A stretch of 64,000 nt of DNA from contig NC_133158.1 in the NCBI RefSeq assembly GCF_040802235.1, positions 156,004,401-156,068,400 on the forward strand, given 5' to 3'. Both the position numbers and the translations under genes were made by a program. This document shows, in pieces, positions 24,216 through 35,200 of the stretch; positions within the stretch are counted from its first letter, which is position 1, and each line of letters opens with the position of its first letter. The notes under the pieces are model-generated. The model did no database searches and had not been told where the DNA came from. It worked only from the letters and a program-made list of their open reading frames with translations. The DNA comes from Manis javanica. Taxonomy: Eukaryota > Chordata > Mammalia > Pholidota > Manidae.

Positions 24216-27200
24216 ATTATGTATATATATAAAGCCTCACAATTATCCTCTATTATATTCTCATCCTTTTTTATAAATCAGTTATAACATTCACTGACTC
24301 TTTGAAAATGGGCTTAATCAGTTACCCCCAGAGGCAGAGTGTCTAAAATTATTTTTGGAATGACTTTATTATCCTGTTTGGCATGCCACAGAAACAATCA
24401 ACATTTTTTGTCACCTACAGGTTCTTGTTATGGACTCTCCATGCTTCTTTCACACTTGATTTTTTTTCAGTAATAAATTAGCAATAGCAAGTAAGTCTCT
24501 GTCATCTACAGACTTAGCTTTACTCTGATGACTCTTCTGTAAGCTACCAGAGTTTTTGTCTTTAAACAAAGACTGTGTCAGAACACCATGGAAAAGACCT
24601 ATGTGAGTTATGTCACACTATTGGCAATTCAAAGAATAGATTTGTGAGTAAGGGCGCATGATGACCTCATTTAAACAATGTTCAGACTGGGCTGAGTCAA
24701 GAATAAAACAATTTATGAGATTTCTGACCCAAAAATCTAGTGAAGCATGACAATTTTGATAGACTCTGCTTTTCTAAGCTGAATGAAACATTTTGAGATA
24801 CTCTTTTCCATTGATCCCCCTTTCAGAAGTTCTCAAGTTTTCTGACTTTTCATGTTAATTGTTATTTGCCTAGGCTCAGTAAGAATCTGTCCTCATTTCT
24901 ATCATGATAAAATTGGAAAAGTTGATTTTGCAACCGTGTCCTTACATAGAGTGCTATAGTTGAATATAATGCTCACTTAATAAGGTGTGACAAGCCACTT
25001 TCAAGAAACTATGACTGATTTTGCCTATGAAGCAAATGCCTACAAAGTCCTATCAGAGAATTGTGCTGGCACCTAGCTGTAGAGTCTCAGCCTTAGAGGT
25101 GGTAAGAAAGGTCATTTCTTGGCATATCAAGAAACCTGAGGAAATTTGGGGGCATGAAGAGGAAAAATTTCATCCAAAGGTACAGATACAGCAGGTGGAA
25201 ATATGGCATAAAGAAGTTTTGGGACTTGGCTTCAAACTCTCAGGATAGTAAATGATAGATGACTTTATAATTAAAATCCAATCTGAGATTCCTCATAGCA
25301 ACTTTCAGAAAGAAGTTAATTTTGTGACTATTTAATGCTGAATGGCTTTGGACTTTGCAAAATGATCTTGAGAAAGAATACATACTAAATTAAGACTTTT
25401 GCAGCATATATGCAAATAATCAGGTCAAATCTAATGAACCATCCTTATTTTGTGATTAATAATAATCTTTCTTTGAGTTTATTCAGATCACAAATGAGTG
25501 GAAAACCATAGCTTTCAGAGATTAATTAATCCTATAGAAGTATGAGTCATTTCATCTTTGACTAGGGAATTGTAGAACTCCACAGAGTAAACATTGACTC
25601 TAAGAAACTAATAGTTTTTCCAAAAAAAATTTTGGTATATAAAAATACAAATTGTATCTGATGGAATGCATTTGACCAATGCATAATGATCAGTTTTCCC
25701 AGTTTTACATCCATTTGTAAATAATCTAGAATCTCAGTATTTTTTATCTCACTATAAACCTATGGCACTTTGAATTTTCTTTAAATCACTTTTATTCCCT
25801 CATTAGTTATGAGTTAAAATCTTTGACACATGTTCATTTTATATCATGTGATAATCACAATTTCACAGTTTTGTTAGAAAAACATCTTGTAACATTTCTT
25901 ACTCAAGAAAAAATTTCAATTCAATTTTGGAAATTGGAAATAGTAAACAGTCAATTGCTAAGTCAATGTAACTGGAAAGAAAGTATTTGAGTTAAGAAAA
26001 CTAGCTCTGTGATTGTGAAATTACTTGCTATCATCACTGTTTATATGACTGTGCCATGTTTTCATAACTTTGAGTGCTTACCATCATAATATGTAAGGAG
26101 GAGACTCAGAGCATCTTTTTGATGATATGAGGATAGGATTTCTTAAAAATCCATCAACAAGACTTTAGAAGTTGAGGATAGAAAATATTTAGCAAGTGGC
26201 TTATGAAACAAATAGCAGTAAACATGCTCAATGGACAAAGAATGTGTATTAGAATGAAAGACATATTTAAAGTGAGTCCATGAAGATACACTGACAGCTA
26301 CAAATGTTTATGATAGCATAGACATTTCTATTTGGGATTAAATTCAACTATATCCTTCTGATTTAGGAGAACAAAAGACGAAGTACAGTAGTCCTAGAGA
26401 TTATTTATTATTTCAAAGGCATGTGCAATGGCATCAGGGAGGTAAAGAGCCTGACGTGAGTTTGGGTCCATACAGCGGGCAGTCCTTTGAGACTGGAGAA
26501 CACCTGAACTCAGTGTCTGAACTCTCAGTCTTTTTCTTGTTTTTTAAGGGCCCTGAGGCACCATGCTTTCCAGGGCCATCCATGCTGCCATCTTGCCCTT
26601 TTTGTCATTAATGACCAATGGTCAACTATACTAATAACAGAAATTTGCATATGTGCATTTTTCCTTACCTGCAGGTGACAAAAAGATATGTTTGAACCTA
26701 CAGCAGTTTATTCACCAGTACTGACCTATGCTGAATATCCTTGCCATTTGTTAATGCATTGATAAAAATAAATGAGATATACATGCCACTATTTTAATAT
26801 CCAGACTCCCATTCTGTCCACTTCCTCTCAGGAATAAAATTTTCTTTTGCAGGGGACAGTCAAGAAACCTCAATTGGCAAAAGTTAAATTATATGGATGA
26901 AAGCATGAAATTTTAGAAAACACAAATGTCTGATCAAATACCAAGTAAAATATCTATTACAGACATTTCTTTAGCTCATGTGCTAAGTTTCCCAGGGGAA
27001 AAGGAATCACTGGTAACAAGACATGTTGCACATTTTCAACTTTTCCAGAACTCTAACAGATCGCCTAAAAGTCCTTCCAACACTATGCGATGTGACTAAT
27101 GAGCCACAGGAATTTTAAATTAGACCCCCTTGTCTTCTTAGTGAAATTTAGCATAATTTACATATAAAGATAAATTTTAAAAAAAACTAGTTAGCTAGAA

Positions 27201-28837
27201 GAGGACACACAATTTTGATGGCCAGGACCCACCCTGTTTTAGAAAGATGGTAGAAAGTTTTAAACATGCCTTAAGGGACTGTTTTCTAGAAATGAAGATA
27301 CGGAGAAGAGGCAGAAAACCTGTACCATCTTGCTGATTCTCTGGGACTGAGTGAATAAACTCCCTTTGAAATTCCAACTGGAAAAAAATATAGTATTGAT
27401 AGACCTACACTACAGAATGGGATTTATTTGAATAGTATTTATTAAATGTAATTTTGATAGGATTTTTGCTAAAACAGATCAATTAGAGCATAAACTCTAA
27501 GACTAGCATTAAAAAGGGTTGACTTACTGTATATCATTCACTCCTCTAAATAGTGGTCACTATAGTATGATACATAATTTGCTATGTTGTAGAGACAGAG
27601 TACAGACTAAGACAAAGTCCTTTCTCCCAAAGAGCTCAGAATACATTGTGTTGCAAGCGTTTGGCATTCTGTGGATTCATTTTCTTTAATTTAAGTTTTA
27701 CAACAGGAATTCCTGCTTTTTCCAGAGCAGGACACTCAAAATAAGACTACTTTTTACTATAATTATTATTTCATTAAAACAGCATAAAATAGAGTTCTGC
27801 AAACTGAATCAATGTGGCTTTATGAAAATGTACTTTGTTGGCCTTATTTTTCTCATTTTGTCTCAGACCTGTGGAAAATTCATCAAGAACTTTACTAATC
27901 TGAGAATCATTAAGTTTGACATATAAAAAAGGTTTGCAATATTATGTGTCCTATTCTTTCAAGAGGAAGAATATGTCAGTCACGTCATGGAGCAGACAAG
28001 GGGAGGGAGATAACAGATCACACAGACACAGACATGCCTGCACATCATCTACCAAGAGATGAGTTAGGATAATATTCATTGTTAAAGTGCAACATGCTTC
28101 TTGGCAATTTCCTATCCATTTTTAATATCACATGTAAATTTTTAATCAGATAAATCTGTAACATCTTGATAAGATCTGATATGCTATTGGAATTTGCATT
28201 TTTATTGGGGGAACAGGGAAAATTAATGGAAGGATGATTCTGGATGGGTCTTAGGATCTGAGGACAGCATGTGGCTATAGACATCTGGAAGGCATGTCAT
28301 AAGGAGAATTGGAAATGAGAAGAGATCAAGGAAAATATTGGGACAGAGCCAAAGATAAACTCATCAATTCCGGCTGCGTTTGTTTTTCTTCTTAAGATGC
28401 AGTTCCAACTCTTTAAAATAATCATCTTTTTTTGACAGGATCTTAAACAGATGCATACTATATAAAATAGATAAAAGCTAAGTGGTCTGGTTGAAATGGG
28501 AATGAAAGACCCAACCCTCTAGCTGTAGGAGCTGTGCCCTCAGCAGTCATGGCTGCCTGTGTTCAAAACCAATGATTTTGATAGGAAAATATAGACTGGA
28601 AAATAAAGACTGCAATAGACTGAAATTCAGAGAACTATTATAAATATTCTGTACTCATGAAATGTAAGGAGTTATTTGTGTTCTAAAAAACATGCAGTTT
28701 TATAAGTGCTTAAATTTAGCCCAAATTATCATGCAAAGCTGACATGTAAATTCTAAGGTGGTGGAAGGAGTAGGAAAGGAGTTTGAATAAAGATGATAAA
28801 CTGAACATATACCTTTCCCTAGCACAAAATTCATTTA
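24216..28837. other. Unassigned DNA, 4.6 kb
   Basis: No gene, RNA gene or nameable transposon. 24640-26300 has the texture of a degraded retroviral interior (long, moderately mixed composition, no other repeats), but I cannot match it. Frames at 25021-25248 and 26423-26611 carry no recognisable domain. 26400-26620 is GC-richer. Confidence 0.4.
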
Positions 28838-29191
28838 ATGTTTATGTCACCCCGAAATTCATATGTTAAAATCCTAAATCCCAGTGTGTTAGTACTTGGA
28901 GGTGAGGTTTGGGGGATGTAAGCAGGTCGTGAGGGTCAAGCCCTTATGAATGGGATATGTGCTCTTACAGAAGAGACCCCAGAGAGGTCCCTTGCCTCTT
29001 CTGCCATGTAAGGAGGCAGCATGAAGACAGCCATCTATGAACGAGGAAGCAGGCTCCCCCACCAGGCACCCAGTCTGCCATCACCTAGATCTTGGACCTC
29101 CTAGTCTCCAGAACTCTAGAAATAAATGTCTGCTGTTTATAACCCACCAGTCTATGATAATTTGTTACAGCAATCTGAATTGGTCAAGACA
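28838..29191 (+). mobile_element. ERVL-MaLR LTR (MST/MLT1 type), sense
   Basis: Sense LTR with 'AAATTCATATGTTAAAATCCTAAATCCCAGTGTGTTAGTACTTGGAGGTGAGG', 'CGTGAGGGTCAAGCCCTTATGAATGGGAT', 'TTACAGAAGAGACCCCAGAGAGGTCCCTTGCC', 'ATCTTGGACCTCCTAGTCTCCAGAACTCTAGAAATAAATG' and end 'TTTGTTACAGCAATCTGAATTGGTCAAGACA'. The polyadenylation signal AATAAA is at 29121-29126. It appears to be a solo LTR; the 5' TGT start is degraded and no internal region was recognised alongside. Confidence 0.9.
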
Positions 29192-30084
29192 TTTAAGTTC
29201 TTTAAAAACAGATTCAAGTTACCGAGGGGGGAAAAAAGTGATTAGAAGGAACTCTAGGAAAAATTCCTCAAGATAGAAAACAAAAGGAATAATAGCCAAA
29301 AAAAAAAAAAATCCATCAGCTGTGAAGGTGAAAGTGGTTCAGAATGGCTTTGAAAATCCATATTTAACACAATAGTGAGCAGGGATCACCCCTATTGGAG
29401 CCTCAGGTAATTAATTAGGAATAATTATTTGGAATTCGTAGTAGCCAGGCTGCTTGACCAATTGCCAGGTGTCCCATAAAGAACTGTTAGAAAGAACAAA
29501 GGGGAAGAAAAAAATCAAAGAAACAAGAGGATTTTTCATTATCAAAGAAATGAATTTCAAAATTGAAATTGCCCACATACTAAATTATTTTTAAATAATT
29601 TGAAAACCTTGATTATAGTTGTTTCCTCAAACTGTAAAATCAAAATCTGCTTGCTGCTATGAGCCAAAAAAAACATCTACAAAGAAAAAATAAACTAACT
29701 ACATCTACACCTCTCCACCCCAATATTATTACTTGTGTTTGCTAGTATTAGAATGGTATATTCTTCTGTTTTTATTATCTTCATATAAAAAAATATATAC
29801 ATACCCGCCTGGAGAGTGATATTTCCCTAATTAAGTTTTTAACAAAAATGGGTTCATACTATGGCATAGTTCTTCTGTAATTTTTCTTTTTTATTATTAT
29901 CTGAACATTTCTCTTGATCCATTGATAGAGCTATAAAGATGTTCATTTTGCCTAAAATATTCTTTTCCTTTATCTTCATTAGGTTGTCATTCTCAGTTTT
30001 TCTAAGTCTTAGTTTATCTCTGTATCCATCATTTTCTCTCATATTATCCTGTTTTATTTTACCCTTATTGTATAACACTATCTG
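29192..30084. other. Unassigned DNA
   Basis: No recognised feature. Contains an A14 run near 29299 that could be the tail of an unrecognised retroposon, but no repeat body or flanking duplication was seen. Confidence 0.45.
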
Positions 30085-30235
30085 AAATTATTTATTTGTT
30101 TACTTTTTTCCATCCTCACTAGTATACAAGTCATGAAAGACATACTTTCCTTTAGGACTTGCTTTAATGTCACCACTTAAAACAGGACATGAACATTGTA
30201 GGTATATGTTAAATGTTTATCAAATGAATAATAAA
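30085..30235 (+). mobile_element. L2 LINE 3' end fragment
   Basis: 'TTTTTCCATCCTCACTAGTATACAAGTCATGAAAG' followed by 'GAACATTGTAGGTATATGTTAAATGTTTATCAAATGAATAA' is the diverged L2 3' end (cactagaatgtaagctccatgag ... cacatagtaggtgctcaataaatatttgttgaatgaa). Confidence 0.7.
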
Positions 30236-30239
30236 GCTC

Positions 30240-31515
30240 ATTCCTTTTTTATGGTTGCATAGCTTTCACAGCATGAGTATACCTTAATTTATTCAACTTG
30301 TCTCCTACTAATTGACAACATAGTTTGCTGATTTATTATTTCCACTTATATAATGCTACAATAAACATTCTTATACACATTTCTTTATTTATCTGTGATT
30401 ACATATGTATTTGGTAGATTCTACAAGCTGAGATTACTTGGTTCTATTTCTGTTTGATAGATTCCCCTACCTGAGATTGCTTGGTATGCATGTAGGCCTG
30501 TGTATATATACATTTTAAATTTTAATCGATAGTGTCAAATCTGTTTCAAACGAGTCAATAGTATTTCATACTTCTGCCAGCATGTGTAAGAATCCCTATT
30601 TCTCCACACTGTCATGAGCTTTGGGCGTTATATATTAAACACACACACACACACATTTTTGCCAACCTCCTGGGATGAAAAAACTGGTCTGTCACTGTTT
30701 TTTCCACGTCCATTTTCCCAACCAATGAAATTAAACATTTCTTCATATATTAATGTACTTTTTCATTTGGCATTTCCTCCTCTGTGACTTGCTGGTTACA
30801 TTACTGTCAACTTTTATTAAGTTGTTTACATACTTCTTATCAATTTATTTGTTATTGATACATATTACAAGTATTTACTCTCAGACCTATCTGTTCTTAG
30901 ACTGTTTATGGCACATTTTTCCATGTAGAAAGTTTAAATTTCATTGTAATCAAATTTCTTGACTTTTTTTTGTAGTGTTTCCTTTATTGCTTCTGAAGGT
31001 CTTTCCCACCTCACACTTGTACAAATATTCTCCTAATTGTTTTGCAAATGTTGAGTGTCTTAGTGACTTTTAAGTTTGTATCTTTAATCCACCTAGAATT
31101 TATTTTTGAAAATGGTATCATCACCAAATGATCTAACTAATTGTTAATTGTGCCAAATATATTTATCAGATAAACAATGGAATGAAATGCATCTTTAGTA
31201 TACGTTAAGTTTCCATTTACATATTTTGGAACTCTATCAAACCCAGTAACCTATTTGTCTATAAGAATAGGTTTTCAGTAGGTTTTCTACCTATATAATT
31301 TTGACTACTGAAACTTAATAGTATATTTTAAATCTTGTTGGGTGGGTCCTCACTCATTAGCCATCTATGTTTTTTTAAATGTTGGGCAATTTTCTATGGA
31401 AATTTAAGATAGATTTGACCTTTCTTAGTAGGGGTTCTGATAGACTTTTAAAATTATTTTTATATTATCAGTCAAGAGACTGACATTTTAAAGACATTGA
31501 ATTGATACTGGTTGG
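30240..31515 (-). mobile_element. Ancient L1M/HAL1-like fragment, antisense
   Basis: Antisense ORF2-region order is kept: 'TTTTTTATGGTTGCATAGCTTTCACAGC', 'TAATGCTACAATAAACATTCTTATACACA', 'TTCTGCCAGCATGTGTAAGAATCCCTATTTCTCCACACTGTCA', 'AATTTCATTGTAATCAAATTTCTTGA', 'TTGTATCTTTAATCCACCTAGAATTTATTTTTGAAAATGG', and 'GTATATTTTAAATCTTGTTGGGTGGGTCCTCACTCATT' near 31321. An (AC)8 run sits inside. The last about 200 bp forms part of the left arm of the inverted duplication. Confidence 0.8.
30639..30655. repeat. (AC)8 microsatellite
   Basis: Pure AC run inside the antisense L1M fragment. Confidence 0.9.
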
Positions 31516-31644
31516 CTTCCCATCATTTATTACTCCTTCTCACTGTATAAACTGATTAGAATTCAAGCATTCACACATCCCACATGCAACCATCAGCTTG
31601 GAGAGATGCTGACTCACTCTGTGACTTTAAGGCAGGGACCTGTG
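31308..31644 (+). repeat. Left arm of a 335-bp inverted duplication
   Basis: This 337-bp segment is the reverse complement, at about 92% identity by hand alignment, of 32388-32722. Differences are mostly point changes plus three small indels. Its first two-thirds continues the antisense L1M fragment without a break, so this arm is probably the donor locus. Confidence 0.9.
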
Positions 31645-31931
31645 GTACATAGTTATTAGCATGATTCCATCTCCTGGTCCATGATCCTGATGGTCCTGTG
31701 ACCCACACTGGGCAGTGAGGCATAAGGAGAAGGTGATTATGGGCTTTTGAGGGAGACATTTCCTTATTTTTATAAAGGGACTCCAACCTTTTTCACAGTG
31801 CCTACAGATCCCCAAAGAATCAGAAGGAGGATGAAACTGACAAGCTGAAGGAAGAACAAAAAGCAAAACCATGTACTGAGTCACAGAATCCAACTAAAAA
31901 TTTAAGGTGCGCAAACCAGTAAATCTCCTTG

Positions 31932-32112
31932 ACTGTGCTTCTTAAACGTCATCGTGTCACCTGAAAGGTTTGTGAAAACAGCTGCCTGGGCCCCACCTCC
32001 CAAGATTCTGATTCAGTAGTTCTGGCATAAGCCTTGAGAATTTGCATTTCTGACAAAATCCCAAGTAATGCTAATGCAACATGCTCACTGACCACATTTT
32101 GAGAAGAGGTGT
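31932..32112 (-). mobile_element. MER5A (hAT-Charlie)
   Basis: Matches MER5A in order: 'TTCTTAAACGTCATCGTG', 'AAAACAGCTGCCTGGGCCCCACCTCCCAAGATTCTGATTCAGTAGTTCTGG', 'GAGAATTTGCATTTCTGAC', 'AATGCTAATGCAACATGC', 'GACCACATTTTGAGAAGAGGTG'. It is non-autonomous and lies between the arms of the inverted duplication. The strand label is the assumed consensus orientation. Confidence 0.9.
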
Positions 32113-32351
32113 CTTGCATTGCTGTAGCCAGTTTGAGTTTCATTTGCTCTTATTTTGCAACTAAATGCATCCTAATTTATATACCATGATGTTTTGTTTG
32201 TTTTATAGTCTTATTCCTTGTCCATCAATAAAATTTGCTTGCCTGCTTTTTTATAACATTTTATACATTTCTTTCATCTTGGTCCCTTTTCTTTCACGGT
32301 TGCTGTATTTCTTAGTGAAGTTAGAGGTTTTGTCAACTAATAGAAGTACTA

Positions 32352-33140
32352 GGATAGTCCCTCTTAATCCATGGGGGATTCATTCCTCACAGGTCCCTAC
32401 CCTGAAGTCACAGTGAGTCAGCATCTCTCTATGCTGATGGTTGCATGTGGAGCATGTGAATGCTTGAATACTAATCAGTTTATACAGTGAAAAGGAGTAA
32501 TAAATGATGGGAAGCCAACCAGTATCAATTCAATGTCTTTAAAATGTCACTCTCCCAAATGATAATATAAAAATAATTTTAAAGGTCTATCAGAATCCCT
32601 ACTAAGAAAGGTTAAATCAATCTTAAAATTTCCATAGAAAATTGCCCAACATTTAAAAAAAATAGATGGCTAATGAGTGAGGACCCACCCAACAAGATTT
32701 AAAATACACTATAAAGTTTCAGGAGGAGATCTGCAGTGGATGCCTGAAACTGCACATGGTACCAAGCTCTATACATACATATACCTATGAGAAAGTTTAA
32801 TTTATAAATTACTCATCATAAACAGATTAACAATAATACCAAATAATAAAATAGAATAATTTTAACAATATACTTTAACAAAAATTATGTGAATGTGGCC
32901 ACTTTCAAAATATCTTACCGTGCTGTACTCACCCCCTTTCTTGTGATGATGTGGGATGCTAAAATGCCTACCTGATGAGAGGAAGTGAGGGGAACCATGC
33001 AGGCACTGTGATGTAGCATTAGGCTACTAGTGACCTTCTGACTGTTCCTCAGAGGACAGATCATCTGTTTCCAGACCACAGGTGATCCCTGAATAAATGA
33101 AACCTAGAAAAGCAAAACCCTGGATGTGGGGGAACTATTG
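32352..33140 (+). mobile_element. Non-autonomous Tigger (TcMar) element, interrupted
   Basis: The terminal inverted repeats are recognisable (32352-32371 against the reverse complement of 33121-33140, 13 of 20 matching). They are flanked by TA (32350-32351 and 33141-33142), the target duplication of the Tc1/mariner superfamily. The interior matches Tigger-derived sequence: 'GCAGTGGATGCCTGAAAC', 'ATACATATACCTATGAGAAAGTTTAATTTATAAATTA', 'TTGTGATGATGTGGGATGCTAAAATGCCTACCTGATGAGA', 'GATGTAGCATTAGGCTACTAGTGACCTTCTGAC'. The element is split near its left end by about 335-345 bp that form the right arm of the inverted duplication. No transposase is encoded. Confidence 0.85.
32388..32722 (-). repeat. 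Right arm of the inverted duplication, inserted in Tigger
   Basis: Inverted copy of 31308-31644, about 92% identical, placed between the Tigger-derived 'GGGGGATTCATTCCT' and 'CTGCAGTGGATGCC' sequences that are normally nearly adjacent. It therefore arrived after the Tigger. The spacer between the arms is 743 bp. No poly(A) tail or clear target duplication is present, which argues against ordinary retroposition. Confidence 0.9.
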
Positions 33141-33142
33141 TA

Positions 33143-33479
33143 TAAGGGTTTTTTTTGCCTGTGTGTAAACTTATGGGGGTGCATTCACATGTGTGTGTGA
33201 TTTATATATCTAGTTTTTGGACAGGTGCTAGTGTTCAGATAATTTACTAAAATTTAATGAGGGATGCTTTGCATTATAATGTGTTTGGTTTTCAAGATAT
33301 AAAACCTGTCACATTCAAGATACTGGCAGAAAACACATTCTAAATTTTCATTGATGAAAGTTAATGGTCTATTTGTAGAGGAGTCAACGAGTTTAAAGGA
33401 ACACGGTTGAGATGGAAAACATTCAAGTAAAAGGTCAAAATAAATATTTCTCATACATGCAGAGACTCATAAAATTTAT
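33143..33479. other. Unassigned DNA
   Basis: No recognised feature. Contains short TG-rich stretches. Confidence 0.45.
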
Positions 33480-34345
33480 TGCCATGAACACTGAAAAAAA
33501 TTGAGGATGTACATTAGCAAATCAAGTAACGACCCCAAAAAAGGGAAAATGTCAGGAAAAGTTAGAGAAAAATATTTCATAAAATGAATAATTGAATCTA
33601 AGTAATGATACCATTTAAAATAATAAACTCATAATAATACTCACAGTATATTACGAATTATTACATTTAGTGATGACAAGTGAGAAGGATGAAGAAAGGC
33701 AGGCAAGGTTCTCATGTTATGGCCGGGAATAAATTAACATGGCTAAATTTAAGTAACAATGAAGAAATGAGTTAAATAGGTATGTTAACGTTTTTCTATC
33801 ACCAGACAGAAATAAATAGGATTAATAACTTCAATCCACAAATGCAAAAAAAGAAAAGTAGTCTTGGTGGATCAAATTAAAAGAAGACAAGGAAAACACA
33901 GCAATTGTGCAGCACAGTCTGTTTGAAATGAAAGAAAATAATATGGCAAGAAAAGTCCAGGCATTAGATTTCACACCAAAAAAAAAAAAGGATTAAATTC
34001 TCTAAGTCCAAATTTTAAAAAAGATGACTATTGGCTTAAGTATTTAAAAAATTGTGTAGGAAACTAAAAAGTAAATGATGGTAAGTAAGTAGTAGGTAAA
34101 TACTAACTCAAAGAATGCAGTTATGCCAACAGAGATTGGACAAAATTCAAAGGTAAAGTTCATTAAAAAGGTGGAGATATATTGGATCCCAATGAAATTA
34201 TAGACCCATAAAAGATAAAGCAGTCATGAAACTTTGCCATACAACTGGAAATTTTTAAAGTAAAAACCAATACAAACACCAGGGGAATTTGACAATGTCA
34301 CAGTCATAGCAGGAGAAACCAGGTGATTTAGGTGACTAAAAATTG

Positions 34346-35110
34346 AGAAAGATATAAATCAAAGGTAGCAAACATTTCCTGCAAAGGGCCAATAGGAAAT
34401 ATTTTAGACTTGGGGACCAGACGGTCTCTGTTACATAACTCAACTTTGCTGTTGTAGTGTGAAAGCAACCAAAAATAATACAAAACCAATGGGTGCAGCT
34501 GTGTTCCAATAAAACTTTATTTCAATCTGTAGGAGAAGGAAAATAGTTTTCCCTCTATGCTGCTGAGTTCTTGGCTGACCTCTGTAATAAAAGACCAATT
34601 AGCAAGAGAGAAACAAACAGAAGTTTATTAATATGTATACCTCATGATACATGTATCCTTTCCCTTAATAGGTCTGTAGGCCTCTTAGGAATAAGTAAAT
34701 GATTTCTAAGAAAGGTGAATGGGCCCTTAGAAGAACAGATGAGAGGTATGGTATTTTGTGATGCATTTTGTCTGGGTGTTGTGCTGACTTCTGGTCTCCT
34801 CTTGTGGGATAAAATTCAGTCTTTCCTGGTTGATTAAAGTCCCAGCGGGGAGAGCTATGACAACCAAATTTCTATTGCAAGATTTGTCTGTAGGCATATA
34901 AAGGGTGTTCAGAATCTCTACCCACATTTACTATTTTTCAGTCATTTAAAGCTCAAAATAATCAAAATACTAAAGTGTACCTTTTGGAGTGGTGTTTCCT
35001 AAACTCCTATAGTCATATTTTGGGGGGGGCATAGTTCTGCTGCTCTTCACAAGTACAGGTGACAGACAAGATTTGGCCTATGACTATAGTTTGCCAACCT
35101 TTTATAGCAA
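34346..35110 (+). mobile_element. hAT-Charlie-type non-autonomous element, split by an LTR
   Basis: The left part (34346-34527) reads 'GTAGCAAACATTTCCTGCAAAGGGCCAATAGGAAATATTTTAGAC', 'GACGGTCTCTGTTACATAACTCAACTTTGCTGTTGTAGTGTGAAAGCAACC', 'GCTGTGTTCCAATAAAACTTTATTTC'. The right part (35052-35110) gives the matching end 'GGCCTATGACTATAGTTTGCCAACC', the inverted partner of the start. I know this family well from mammalian genomes but am unsure of its name. It sits inside the L1M fragment. Confidence 0.85.
34528..35051 (-). mobile_element. Solo ERV1-type LTR, antisense, inside the hAT element
   Basis: Read on the minus strand it begins TGTGAAGAGC and ends CTCCTACA, a TG...CA layout. It carries AATAAA (plus-strand TTTATT at 34624-34629) about 100 bp before the end, followed by 'CTTCTGTTTGTTTCTCTCTTGC' and a 'GCATAGAGGGAAAACTATTTTCCTTCTCC'-type U5 end seen in class I LTRs. 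Length is about 524 bp. The flanks (CAATC left, CAAGT right) agree at only 3 of 5 positions, so the target duplication is decayed or boundaries are slightly off. No internal retroviral genes are present. Confidence 0.75.
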
Positions 35111-35200
35111 TGATCTGAATAGCACAACAAATAAATTGATCTATAATTATATAAGACAACCACTAAAGAAATGAGATTCATAGGACACAATTAGGAAGCA

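Larger units (their letters stand above)
33480..35200 (+). mobile_element. Ancient L1M fragment, sense, interrupted by nested insertions
   Basis: A-rich sense-strand sequence follows the endonuclease-region half of old L1M ORF2. The clearest match is the junction pair: the fragment stops at 'GAGAAAGATATAAATC' (about 34345) and resumes at 'GATCTGAATAGCACAACAAATAAATTGATCTATAATTATATAAGA' (35112), which in L1M consensus are contiguous. The gap holds a hAT element that itself holds an LTR. More of the same L1M, further 3', reappears at 37230-37460. No frame is open. Confidence 0.7.

Noticed and set aside
24640..26300. Degraded endogenous retrovirus interior
   Set aside because: The texture suggests it but I could not match any gag, pol or env motif or flanking LTR pair.
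29299..29312. A14 run as a retroposon tail
   Set aside because: No recognisable repeat body before it and no flanking direct repeat.
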